DNA from: Papaver somniferum
Lineage: Eukaryota > Streptophyta > Magnoliopsida > Ranunculales > Papaveraceae
Direction: 5' to 3'
DNA: 64,000 nucleotides
Assembly (NCBI RefSeq): GCF_003573695.1
Contig: NC_039362.1
Coordinates: 5,308,088-5,372,087, forward strand
The notes under the pieces are model-generated. The model searched no databases and had not been told where the DNA came from. It saw only the letters and a program-made list of their open reading frames with translations. The translations under genes were made by a program, and so were the position numbers. Position 1 is the first letter of the stretch. Every line of letters begins with the position of its first letter. This document shows positions 46,526-57,451 of this stretch, in pieces.

Positions 46526-47634
46526 AAGCTAAGTAACTATATTACAAAGCCCAAAATTTGGTTTTTAATGGGTTTGGATTTTTGGGAAAAATTTGGTTTT
46601 TATGGGAATGAAAAACATTTGGTTTTTGATGGGAAACATTTGGTTTTTATGGGGATAAGCCCACTGTTTTGGTTGTGCTTTGGTGAGGCAATGGGTTTGG
46701 GGAACTGTTGTGAAACAGAGCCCAACTTTCGGCCTAGAGTTTGGGTACACGGCCCACTAACGACTTCAGCAAGCCCAGAAACTAATGAAGCCCAGCTGAG
46801 TTGGTAGGTTCAGTTAACCTTGTTTAGGTTGTTTGTTGGGTTTTTGAAACCCAAAATTTTGATAGGGACAATCCCACAGTTAATGCTCAAATACAAACCC
46901 AAAAGTTAACTTAAATTACAAGCCCAACAAAAAAAATGGAAAAAATTATTACAAGCCCACAAATTAAAAATGGAAGCCCACATGTTGGGTTCTCTTAATG
47001 GGTTTAGGCTTACTTGCTTAAGCACAGCCCAGCTGCTCAGTTTGGTTGCAAAAGCCCAGTTGGGCCTTGGATCATCCTAAGCTTTGGCTTCAATACTTAA
47101 GGCCCAGTTGGGCTTGGTTCAAATCAGTTCACTTCACAAGCCCAGTTGGGCTTTATCTTACACCAGCTGCAGCAGCTTCAGCAGGGACTCAGCAGCAGCA
47201 GCAGGGATCAGCAACAGCAGCAGTCTTGGCAAGCAAGTCTCAGGAGGGGCAGTTCAGCAGCAACTCAGGGGCAGCCTCAGCAGCAAGAGGCTCTCAGGCA
47301 CAGCAGCAGCTTCTCCAGCACTTGCCTTGGCAGCAGCAGCAGCAGACAGCAAGGAAGAAAAGCAGCAACAGGAAGCAGCAGCAGCAGCAACACCTGTTGG
47401 CTCAAAAAGAGAAGTAAGTTTCTTGCTAGAAGCTAAGAAATTCAGCTGCACTACACAACAGCTACTAAAACAGCAAGTTACACTAAAATGCAAGAATGCA
47501 ATGCATGATGAGTATGCTAGAATGAAACAATATGCAAAAGAGTATGCAATGATGCAAATGAACTAACATGCAAAAACAGCCCAGAAAAAATTCAACACAA
47601 CACAACCAAGTCCCCGGCAGCGGCGCCAAAAACT
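46526..47634 (-). mobile_element. Leader region with primer site, 5' unit of minus array
   Basis: Primer site 47611-47628, CTG-rich tract (CAG on the plus strand, 47165-47400), GCCCAGTTGGGC palindromes and CCAAATTTTT repeats (46550-46660). Nearly identical to 37300-37985 over its LTR-proximal half. Confidence 0.85.
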
Positions 47635-49555
47635 TGGTAGGCCGGGGACAGTGTATAAAAAATGGAGAAAGTTAAGGCCTACAGTGATACCGCAAGTGCA
47701 CGGTTTCGATGTAGTGAGTGCACAAGTACGGGTCGATCCACAGGGACTTGGGTGTGTTCATGAAGATTCCTAAGCTAAATGGCAGTGACAGTGCAGTGAG
47801 AACAATGAGAAGGCAGTAAAGAGAAAAGCAAAGCCAAGAGGCAGTGAACAGGGCAGTGAAGATGATGAGTGAGCAAAGCAGAAAGAAACAAGGCAATGTA
47901 ACAAAAACAGTGACAGTGACCAAAGGTCATAGGCAGTGGGTGAGCAGTGGTGAAAGCAAACAAAGCAGATGAAGGGAGCTAGGATCATTAATTCCACCAC
48001 TAACCTACACCATGTATTCAACGACTACATTCTTGTTCTTGTGATGACATGGGTTAAGATGTGGTCTGCCCTATGTCTAAGAAGTTTCTCCAATAGAGAA
48101 ATCATCCCCAATAAGACATTGCTCCATAGCACTAGTTATCTGGCTAAGTATAACTAGTCTAAGGCTCAACATGGTCTGGTTTAGCATGATTGGTGGCTGT
48201 GTCCACATAGAGATATTCTAACTACAGTGGATACATGGCATCCACTGTGAGAGCAATTTGCATACATGCCAAAGTGATTATCTCCTAAACATTTTTAACA
48301 TTCAAGAATGCATATTCACATCACACAGGATAGCAAGTTAAGGCTTCCTTAAGACCCTAGCAATTGAAACTAACACATGATAAAACTGAAATTAAAATTG
48401 GAATTAAACTGAAATTAACCCAATTAGGGGGTATCTCGGCTAACCAAGAACACCCTTCTCTCTACACATCAATTGCCTTTTATAGTTTTACAAAATATCC
48501 CCAAATTTCGAAACCCTAACTTGCAAACCCTAATTTTTGAATTGAAAATTCCACTCACCTAATCCCTGAATTGATGTCGACCCATGCCTATTCTCTCTTC
48601 TCTGCTCCTCTCCATGTCTTCAATTGCATCTTATAGCCTCACCTAATTTATTGATTTATCACCTAGGGTTTCAGTGGTGAAAAATCAATAAGTTAGATGG
48701 CTATAGAGGTAGGGGAGGTAGCTAAGGCGTGTAGGTGGTGTTTGGTGACAGTGGAGGAAGTGGCGATGGCAGGGTGGTGTGGTTCAGCGAGGTGTAGCTG
48801 GTGGAGGTGATGGAGTTGCAGAGCAGCTCTCTGCAACAGGGTATGGAGGAGAAGAGGTCGAGTGATTTTGGGTTAGGGGGCGTTTGGCTAGGGGTATAGG
48901 GTGTTCGATACTTGGGTGTTAGGCGGGTGCAGCGACGTTTGATGATCTGCGACAAGGAGCGATGGATGGGAAGATGGTAGGTGGATCTGACGGCGATGCG
49001 GAGGCAGGCGATGAGCGACCGTCGGATGAAGAGATACAACGAAACGAACGGTACTTGATGGAGTTAGGTACTGTAGTGTAAGGCGGAGATATCAAACTTC
49101 GATGCACAGCAAGGGAGCGACCGTCGGATGCTTCTGAGAACTGATCTGACGGCTGAAGACGCAAGCGGGTATGGATTTGGGTTTTAGGCTTTTGGGTATA
49201 GAATATGGGTTTGGGAAATGAGTTTGGGCTTGGAAAACCTTGAGCCCACTTCTTCTTTAAGAACAAATTTCTTCTTCAAGCCCATTTCTATCCTTTTTTT
49301 GGTCTTCCGCACATCACTCTTCGCGGCTTCCTTGCGTAATTCCTCCTGGCTTTTCACTACTTTTCTGCTCTTTTTGCTCCGCAACTCATCCAATCTTTAT
49401 TTATTACCTAAAAATGCAAAATTAAGTAAGAAAAATATTTATTCTTGAAAACAATGAAAATACAGAATATGGGATAAAATGTAGAATTAATGCACAAAAG
49501 ATGAGTTAAATGCCAAGAAAAATATATAGAAATATGCACTTTTTAGCACTCATCA
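47635..49555 (-). mobile_element. LTR-A, 5' terminal LTR of minus array (1921 bp)
   Basis: Same ends and length as LTR-D. Followed rightward by CTCCC (49556-49560), the duplication that matches 33332-33336. Confidence 0.93.
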
Positions 49556-49560
49556 CTCCC

Positions 49561-49667
49561 TCTAGCAAATCTTTGGTGGAGATCTCTGGCTCTTTTAGAG
49601 CCAACAATCTATCAGTAATCGATGTACCTTCCATCTTTTTTTGGACTTGTAGTAGTTCAGTCTCCAT
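49561..49667 (-). pseudogene. LINE ORF1 N-terminus
   Basis: Starts at the ATG 49667-49665 (M-E-T-E-L-L-Q-V-Q-K-K-M-E-G) and reads to T-K-D-L-L-E-G. Across the removed array it continues without shift into A-V-Q-Y-K-F-S at 33331. This is the true start of the minus LINE ORF1. The longer open frame to 49961 is its 5' UTR. Confidence 0.85.
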
Positions 49668-50281
49668 CTCAGAACGACAAATGATAAAGGAATAAGAAAA
49701 TATTTGGGAGAAAAGAACGAGGTAGAAATAAAGGAATAATAAATCTTTGCCTCTTTTCATACAGATGAATGTCGTACACCTGGTGGAAATGTTCTTACAA
49801 CCCAATATCTTAATTAACATTAATGAAATACGAATTCTCTGTCTTAAAACCCTAAAAAGATAGTAAGAGAATAGTAATGATATCTCATTTAATACGAGAT
49901 TCATTCCAAAGGGTAATAGCTGAATCAAGACATAGAAAACAAGTATCGAACGTGGATCCATAGATACGAAAGAAGATTACTCGAAAAATAGGCAAAAGCA
50001 CTCTAGGCTTCAAGCAAACTTCAAGCCCGCACCTATTAAAAAAAGGTGAAAAAATCCATTAAATGTTCATAGAAATATGAAAGAAGATTAGATAAGATTA
50101 AAGAATAGCATATATTATCAGAAAGCAAAGATCAGAGAGGTAAATTAAGTTATAATGGTTGATGAGTCACTCCGATTTATTCCTGAGTCAATCGCCGAGT
50201 TAAGAAAAGCTCTCTCGAACTTACTAGTTCTTATTCCCGATGATTTTTAACCAAAGGACCTGATAACGCTAATTTTCAAAT
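49668..50281 (-). mobile_element. 5' UTR of the minus-strand LINE
   Basis: Non-coding, about 610 bp between the ORF1 start and the right-hand 14-bp duplication. The presence of the 5' UTR marks the LINE as full-length at insertion. Confidence 0.75.
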
Positions 50282-50295
50282 AATTGAAAAGTTGC
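50282..50295. repeat. Right 14-bp target-site duplication of the minus-strand LINE
   Basis: AATTGAAAAGTTGC, identical to 11788-11801. Confidence 0.93.
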
Positions 50296-52650
50296 TTCTT
50301 TCCCATTTCAGCCCCATAATAACAACTAGTCAGCCTACTCAGAATGCGGAGATTCTAGAGCTCATAAACCCTTGCATTACACATGTTGATAATGAAGATC
50401 TTACTAAAATTCCCAGTAAAGAGGAAATAAAGCAGGTGTTTTTCCAGATGCGGCCATGGGCTTCGCCAGGCCCTGATGGCTTTCAAGCAGGGTTTTACCA
50501 AGCTTGTTGGGATGAAGTTTCTGACGATCTAGTAGATATGGTTCAACATTTTTTCAGAACATGTGATCTTCTTAAGCAATTGAACTACACTTATCAAGTT
50601 CTCATTCCAAAAAAGCTCTGTGTGGAAACTCCACCGGATTTTCATCCCATCAGTTTATGTAATATTGCGTATAAGGTAATATCTAAGACATTAGCTAATA
50701 GATTAATCTCAACAATATAATATCTTCTTGGAAAGAAACATTTGTTCTAGGAAGAAATATATTAGATAATACTATTATTGCCCATGAATTCATTGCTTAT
50801 ATGAAGAGAACTCATATTTTCCCTGGAGAAGTTGCAATTAAGTTGGATATGGCGAAAGTGTTTGATAGAAAGGAACAAAGCTTTATCATTAACATTTTGA
50901 GGAGACTGGGATTTAGCGAAAAGTGGTGTCAACTTATAAACCAATGTATAAGTACCTCTAATATTTCTATTTTGTTAAATGGTTCTCCCACTGCTTCATA
51001 TACTCCTTCTAGAGGTCTACGTCAAGGTGATGCTCTATCTCCGTATATTTTTATTCTCTATATGGAAATTCTAAGTAGAATGCTGCAAACTTCTCAACAG
51101 AGTGGATCCATTATTCCTCTTCAACCAGTTATAACAGGTCCGAAAATTTCTCACCTTTTTTCCGCGGATGATTGCATATTATTCTCAAAAGCTTCAATGA
51201 GGTATGTGCTTAATTTGATGGATATTGTCAATCAATTCTGTGTCATATCTGGATAAATGATTAATCTTCATAAATCAAATATTCATTTCAATAAAAATCT
51301 AAGTGAAACAGCTATTCAGAGTATTCTTGCAGAAGTTAAGATGAAAAGAATGCCATTACATGAGATGGGAGGAATAAAAATGTTTGTTTTGAAGAAACAA
51401 CAAGTAAAATGAATTCAAAGTTGCAGTTGTGGCAAGGAAAGCTTGTAAATCAGGCGGGGAGAACAACTCAGATTAAAGCTGTTGTTGCTTCTATGGCTCA
51501 ATTTCAATTGGGATGTCTCAAAATTCCAGAAAAATCAGCAAGGAAACTTGAGTCATTGCAAATAAATTACTGGTGGAATAAAGCGTCGAAAAAAGGTTGT
51601 AAATTTATAGGATGGAAAGAATTAAATAAGCCAAGAAGAATGGGGGGTTTTGGATTCAAGAATATTAAAATTTTCAATGAAACACTCTTAACTAAATTGG
51701 CATGGAGAATGCTTCATGAGACAGAAGCTAAATGGATTCAATTGTTGCAAGCTAGATATTTCAGAAATATGGATCCTCTTTATGGGAATATTAAGAAGAA
51801 GGGCACTTGGATATGGCAAGGAATTCAACCAGGATTGCATCAAATAAGAAAGTTTCATATCCGGGAGATAGGTGATGGGCCTAGAATTGAAGTTTCTAAA
51901 GCTCATTGGATTGGTACAGAGTCTCTTCAAGATTCTATGAACTCTACACATGTAAATCAGGCTGATCTCAAGGTTACTTCTCTTATTGATCACCAGAACA
52001 GAGTTTGGAGGCAAAATATTCTTCAACAGCTGTTTAATCATGATCTGATTTCCCAGATAACTACAATCAGAATCCCTTCTCAACCTGCAACAGATACTTT
52101 GAGATGGTCTCTTACTAAAAATGGTTCCTTTTCAGTTCAATATACTTATAATGCAATTTTAAAACAGAGTTCCCAGCAGCTTTTTTCTAAAAAGCAAGAA
52201 AAAATGTGGCTTCTTATTTGGCATCTGAATATTCCTCTTAAATGTCAACTATTTATACGGAAGATCACCAGAGACATTTTTCCTGTGGCAGCAAGAGTTC
52301 AAAGAATAGATACAGTAAACAACAGTAACTGTGTGATGTGTGATACTCATCTAGAAACTAAGGATCACTTACTTCTTCACTGTTCATTTGCTCAACAAGT
52401 TTGGTCTTATGCCTCTCAAGATATTATTCAAGATGCTAATAACTGTCAAAGTCTGCAAGGATAGGAAAGGTTTATTAAACCTAGATGTGGTCACTATGTG
52501 GCAGTTATGGAAAGCTATATGTGCTAAGGTTTTTGAAGGAAAACGAATGCATCTTAGGGCTGCCTCTCAACAAATTTTTAAATTTTGTCATCAGTCACAT
52601 ATAAATATTCAGGATAATTTGCATCATACCATTTAGTCTAGATTAACTAG
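50296..52650 (+). pseudogene. Right fragment of host LINE: RT and zf-RVT, broken
   Basis: Continues the frame cut at 11801. In order: S-P-G-P-D-G-F-Q-A-G-F-Y, L-I-P-K-K, H-P-I-S-L-C-N (50296-50720, stop near 50718), I-K-L-D-M-A-K-V-F-D, G-L-R-Q-G-D-A-L-S-P-Y and S-A-D-D-C (50801-51256; catalytic Asps present), then the RT thumb and zf-RVT (51409-52464; I-P-L-K-C-Q-L-F-I, C-V-M-C...D-H-L-L-L-H-C) and a shifted tail to 52636. RNase H and the 3' end are absent because an LTR begins at 52651. At least three stops or shifts make it dead. Confidence 0.9.
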
Positions 52651-54924
52651 TGTTAGAGCACTGCTCGGTCGAACTCGCAACCGTTGCTATCTCAAACTTG
52701 TTTGTCAAGTTTAGTTACCAAAACTATAAGTCTTGATTTCTAGTATACTTATAGCTAAGTCTCGGACTAGGATAATAAGTGTAGTTGATCTCTAGACTCC
52801 ACGACGTTCATCATGCAAAGACGAAGAACTACTCAAGGAACTGGTGGAACTTCATCGACAAAAAGGTATGTGGAGACTTGAACTTATCTATCACTCAAAA
52901 GTCTATCTATTCTATCTCCTATCTTGAGACAAAAGTCGTATTGCTATATAGACTTCGATTATACACATTTTCTATTTCGAGCCGAGTTTATCTCGCTTAA
53001 CTATTTCTCGAAATATGTGTTGGTAAGCTTTCGCTTTGGCCAAGTTCATCTTTACTCGTGACTAAAGTCATGCTGATTATTTCAATGACTTGAAAATCGC
53101 TTTGATGAAAAATAGTTTATGAATAACAACTATATAACATTCTCTAAGAAAGTTTCAATGATTGAAATGAGAGTTTAGAACATGTAACCATATTTGGATA
53201 TAAACATAGTGTGTTCTCACATTTGTGCAAAAGTCCAAATCCGGGAACCCAAAGTATGTATACCCGTACGCGTACTGGCGGAAAGTTCACGTCCGTGAAT
53301 TTCTGCTGGAGTTTGGAAGTGAAAACAAACTCAATCCGGTTACTTAAGTACGCGTACATGTTCGCATACTTAGGTACGTTACTTTCTAAAATCGGTTTTT
53401 TCATGAACTAAAACATTTATATATATATTAAGGAATGCAATCTTTGCAAACCGTGGTTATAATGTTCATGAATTGGTTCGAGTGAATCAAAACCGATTTT
53501 GCTTCGATTGTGTCTTGTATACTTCTATGAGATCTAAGAAATTGAACAACTATCTAACTAGTTCATTTGAGTCATTTGGACTAGTTATGGTGAAGATGAA
53601 TAAGGTTGATATGAAAGTGCTCATATGGCTAACCATTGGTTAACTATTGTTGAACCAACTAGGTGTACACGTTTAGGTACGGCTACTCAAACCTAAATAA
53701 AGTTATATTTCATTTGTGTATACCAAGATAAGTTCTATCTAACGGTTGAAAGATATTAGCTTGAATCTAATCAGGTTTTCATCTAATGGTGTATATTGAA
53801 TGCTTTGTTACCAAGGTAACTTAGAGTGCAAACCCTGATTTAAAATCTATATAAAGGAGAACTCTAGCAACTGGGAAACCCAATCCCCATACCTCATGTG
53901 TGATACTAGTTGTGTAAGCTAGAGTCGATTCTCCTTAACCTTAGGTTTCTCTCAAGACCCTATAGGTTAACGACTTAAAGACTTCATTAGGATTGTGAAA
54001 CCAGACCCAACTATTTTCTCTGTAGTTACGTGATCTGATCTCGCTGTTTCTATCGTGATTGAGTACAATCGTAAGATTGGCTTGAGATTTATATCTCCGA
54101 TAGGAAAGATAGAAAGTAGTCACAAACACCTTCGTCTCATCGTTTGTGATTCCACAATATCTTGTTTCGCTAGTCGATTAAGTTTATTGTGAGGTGATTG
54201 ATAGTTCTAGGCTGTTCTTCGGGAATATAAGTCTAGTATATCAATTGGTTCCTGTTCACCTTGATTTATCAAAATACGGAACAAAACTCATAGGTATTTA
54301 TGTGGGAGACAGATTTATCTATTCCTGTAGAATTTTCTGTGTGAGACATATTTGTTTATTAATGTCTTCGACTTTGGGTCATAGCAACTCTTAGTTGTGG
54401 ATGAGATCAACTAAGGGAATCAAGTGCGTAGTATCCTGATGGGATCAGAGACATAAGGAGCGCAACTGTACCTTGGACCAGTGTGAAATTGATTGGGGTT
54501 CAACTACAGTATAGACCGAAGTTAGCTTGTAGTAGGCTAGTGACTGTGGCGGATTAATACAGTGTGTTTTCAATCTGGACTAGGTCCCGGTGTTTTTCTG
54601 CATTTGCAGTTTCCTAGTTAACAAAACTTCTGGTGTCTGTGTTATTTCTTTTCCGCATTATATTTTTTTATATAATTGAAATATCACAGGTTGTGCGTTA
54701 AATCGATCAATTAGTAAATCCAACCTTTGGTTGTTGATTGAAATTGATTGATCCTTAAACATTGGTGTTTGGTACCGCTCAAGTTATCTCTCTTAGATTC
54801 AATCGGGCTCGCAACTTATGGTTTGTTTGATTGCGGATTGAATTAAGAGATTGAGATATAACTCTTTGATATACTTTTCTTAAAATTGAGTCTGACTATC
54901 TAGTTGATTCTCTTGGAAGTTGTT
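52651..54924 (+). mobile_element. LTR-like repeat inserted in host LINE, 3' end interrupted
   Basis: Starts TGTTAGAGCACTGC directly after the LINE sequence. A promoter-like TATATAAA lies at 53848-53855. No ORF with a domain. The sequence resembles a common LTR I associate with Ty1/copia elements, but no pol is seen, so the superfamily is uncertain. It stops at 54924, where a minus-strand LTR starts; the remainder is not in the window. Confidence 0.6.
53266..53357. repeat. Two copies of the palindrome GTACGCGTAC
   Basis: Perfect 10-bp palindromes at 53266-53275 and 53348-53357 inside the LTR-like repeat, in a longer GTAC/CGTA-rich stretch. Confidence 0.8.
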
Positions 54925-55629
54925 TGAGGGTGAAAACGATTTCTGCTGATTTTGGTAATTTCGGGTGCGTGGGTGAGAAACGAGTTTAAAACCTAAACAA
55001 TGTACTGCAAGGGAGTACTTTAGATTCGAGAGATCAATCTGTACAAATCCGTCCTAAACCAAGAAATGGCCATTCTAGACTTGCTTCAGTCACAAATTGA
55101 AGGAGAAGGTTTGGTTTTGGGGAGGGAAGCGAAGAGAGTGTTGATACCAGAATAGTTGATTCTGGAAGAGTAGTTGTTTTACGACTTGTATCAGAAAGTG
55201 GGAAGCTAACAGACGAAAATCTAGCAAATATTTTCTGAGTGTTGTATGCTCCTGACCTGAACTTGTTGTTCGGTGGAAATAGGTAATGCCTATTTATACA
55301 AGTCGAAGTGAAACATACTTTGGTCTCATTAAGAAATGAAAAACGGGTGAGTAAATGGGAGGAGGTGGTAACCGATAACGCCTGGAATTGATGTTCCATA
55401 AAAGAAAGCGCTTCACCATTACTCCCTGTATTTAATAATCGCCTCATCCTTATGACACTTTCTTATAACGGGCATAGTGTACGCCGCACGCTCTAAACCG
55501 CCAAACCAATACCCAATGAGCATCCCCCAGTTTGTGACATGCGTTGATGTCTCGAGTGTTTTCATGGAAAACATGTAGCATGTTGTTGTCGTCTGGCAAG
55601 TCGAGCTTGGGAGACTTGACGGCTCGGTG

Positions 55630-56350
55630 ACCTTCGACGGTCGAGATTTTGCATCTTAAGAGGAAAGGTAGCTGTTGATTATTGCAACCCTTTGTTTGGT
55701 AGCCAATGGCATGAAAGCATGCTTGGTATGGCTTTAATATGGCCTGGTTTAGGCGCGGAAAAAAGTTAGGGTTTTTGCTTTGTTTAGGCGCGACCAAACT
55801 AGGGCCAAAAGTTGCCATGCGTTAGTTGGTAACCTTGGACGGCTAAGATCTGCATCTTAGATGAAAAGGTGACCGTTGATCGTTGCAGGCCTTCGTTTTG
55901 GAATCCGCATAGGGAAGACCGGTATGGCGTGGCGTGGGAAAGTGGTTGGAATGCCATCGACACATGTGGCATGGCATGCGTTGGCGCGGTTTGGCGTGGC
56001 CAAAACTAGAGTTTTGGGCCAAAGGTTACCATGAGTTGTCTGGCGACCTTGGACGGCTAGGATTTGCATCTAGGATTGAAGGGTGGCCATTGATCGTCGC
56101 ACACCTTCGTTTTGGTAGCCGCATAGGGAAGGCCGGCATGGTATGGCGCGGCAAGGTGGTTGGCATGCCATTGGCACATGTGGCATGGCATGCCTTGGCG
56201 CGGTTTGGCGTGGTCAAAACTAGGGTTTTGGGCCAAAGGTTACCATGCGTTGTCTGGCGACCTTGGACGACTAGGATTTGCATCTAGGATTTAAAGGTGG
56301 TCGTTGATCATCGCACGCCTTCGTTTTGGTAGCCGCATAGGGAAGGCCGA
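55630..56350. repeat. About 214-bp tandem repeat, four degenerate copies
   Basis: Anchors ACCTT(G/C)GACG...TTTGCATCT...CCTTCGTTTTGGTAGCC start near 55630, 55832, 56047 and 56261 (spacing about 202, 215, 214). Copies also share TTGGCGCGGTTTGGCGTGG. They lie in U3 of the minus-strand LTR. Confidence 0.75.
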
Positions 56351-56359
56351 CATGGTAGG

Positions 56360-56570
56360 GCCAAGTCAAATGGCGCGAACGTCTTGGCATAGTGGGGCCA
56401 AGGGTTTGGACGGCTCGGGCCAAGGCAGAATGGTGCGAATGGCTTGGCATAGTGGGGCCAAGGCAGAATAGTGCGGACGGCTTGGCATAGTGGGGCCAAG
56501 GCAAAATAATGCGGATGGCTTGACATAGTGGGGCCAAGGGTTTGGACGGCTTGGCATGGTAGGGCCAAGG
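56360..56570. repeat. About 39-bp tandem repeat, about four copies
   Basis: Units of GCCAAGGCAGAAT(A/G)(G/A)TGCG followed by GGCTTGGCATAGTGGG. Same LTR as above. Confidence 0.7.
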
Positions 56571-56707
56571 GTTTGGCATGCCATTGGCGCATGGTGCGGC
56601 CAGCATGGCTAGGGCCAAGGGTTTGGCATGGCATTGGCGCATGGTGCGGCCAGCATGGCTAGGGCCAAGGGTTTGATATTCCATTGGCGCATGGTGCGTC
56701 CAACATG

Positions 56708-56866
56708 GTTGGCATGGTTGGCATGCCTTGGCGCGGAGATGTGGCTGGCATGGTTGGCATGCCTTGGCGCGAAGATGTGGCTGGCATGGTTGGCATGCCT
56801 TGGCGCGGAGATGTGGCTGGCATGGTTGTCATGCCTTGGCGTGAAGATGTGGCTGGCATGGTTTGC
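56708..56866. repeat. 36-bp tandem repeat, about four copies
   Basis: Unit CTGGCATGGTTGGCATGCCT followed by TGGCGCGGAGATGTGG. Because 36 is a multiple of three, every frame stays open and mimics a 12-residue protein repeat (M-V-G-M-P-W-R-G-D-V-A-G). Confidence 0.8.
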
Positions 56867-57112
56867 CATTGGCACAGTGGTGCAGCTGGCATGCCTTGGC
56901 ACGGTAGCATGAGAATTAGGGTTTGGCATGGATGGTGTTAGTCAATATTAAGGGTTTTGCCGTGGAACATGACCCATGTAAAAAAAAGATACCCCGGTAA
57001 TTCTTACGTAGGCATGCTGATTGATTCAATAAATGTGCTAATGGTCATAGTGACGTCATGTCGGATGTAAAGTTTTACGATTTTAACCCTAAGCTAAAAC
57101 CAACCATCAACA

Positions 57113-57451
57113 TTAAGTCCCCTGCTTAGCTCGGAACAGGAGCATTGTTGCGAGGTAAGCATAAGATGGTGACAGGCGAGGATAAAATCGAAATGACAAG
57201 TCGTGAAAAGATGGTTAAGAAGACCCAACTAACCTTTTTCGAGAGGTAAGGAGAGTTCGTGATTCTCGTGTTGGCGGCCTTGCATAGATTCTGCTTGTGG
57301 TGTTGCTGGCTAAACCGTGAAGTGGTGAGATGTAGATTGTCGGTTTGGCTTGGAAACGGAGCCGCCGACGTTGGTCGTCTTGGAATGGGAACCGCAGGCG
57401 TTGGTCGGCTCGGAATGGGAGCCGCAGGCGTTGGTCGGCTTGGAATGGGAG
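57113..57451 (-). mobile_element. 3' internal end of the minus-strand element, with 30-bp repeats
   Basis: Polypurine tract beside the LTR, then non-coding sequence. Three exact-length 30-bp units occupy 57361-57450 (G(C/A)CGC(A/C)GGCGTTGGTCGGCT followed by (T/C)GGAATGGGA). The rest of this element is displaced by the insertion at 57452. Confidence 0.65.

Larger units (their letters stand above)
33337..49555 (-). mobile_element. Minus-strand array of gag-only LTR elements (four LTRs)
   Basis: Flanked by CTCCC (33332-33336 and 49556-49560). In element sense: LTR-A - leader - gag-like ORF - truncated LTR-B - leader - gag-like ORF - LTR-C - internal without gag - LTR-D. Full LTRs are 1920-1921 bp and share ends, primer site and polypurine tract with the plus array, but differ in U3. 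This is a sister subfamily. No pol, protease or integrase is present. Confidence 0.92.
11802..50281 (-). mobile_element. Full-length L1-type LINE, split by two LTR arrays
   Basis: The element is bounded by a perfect 14-bp duplication and ends 3' in a 16-base poly-A (poly-T on the plus strand, 11802-11817). Removing 12515-28437 and 33337-49560 leaves about 6.3 kb: a 5' UTR, ORF1 with a CCHC knuckle, and ORF2 with endonuclease, reverse transcriptase, zf-RVT and RNase H, the standard plant L1 order. It inserted into another LINE in opposite orientation. Several stops and frameshifts show it is dead. The two nested arrays must be younger than it. Confidence 0.92.
54925..57112 (-). mobile_element. 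Minus-strand LTR with internal minisatellites (about 2.19 kb)
   Basis: On the minus strand it runs from TGTTGATGG (57112) to TTTTCACCCTCA (54925). Its left neighbour is TTGTT (54920-54924). TATAAATA on the minus strand (55298-55291) fits an LTR promoter with about 370 bp of R-U5. A purine-rich AGCAGGGGACTTAA lies just outside the 5' end at 57113-57126, a fitting polypurine tract, so this is a 3' LTR. The minus frames 55034-55447 and 55450-55818 have no domain. Confidence 0.65.

Noticed and set aside
55034..55447. A 137-aa minus-strand gene
   Set aside because: It coincides with the R-U5 part of an LTR behind a TATA box, with no domain.
56628..56941. Protein with 12-residue repeats M-V-G-M-P-W-R-G-D-V-A-G
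   Set aside because: Product of a 36-bp tandem repeat that keeps all frames open, on both strands.
57145..57149. TTGTT as the right target duplication of the minus-strand LTR (left copy 54920-54924)
   Set aside because: A purine-rich polypurine tract and LTR-like terminus at 57112 give a better boundary; a five-base match 30 bp away is likely chance.
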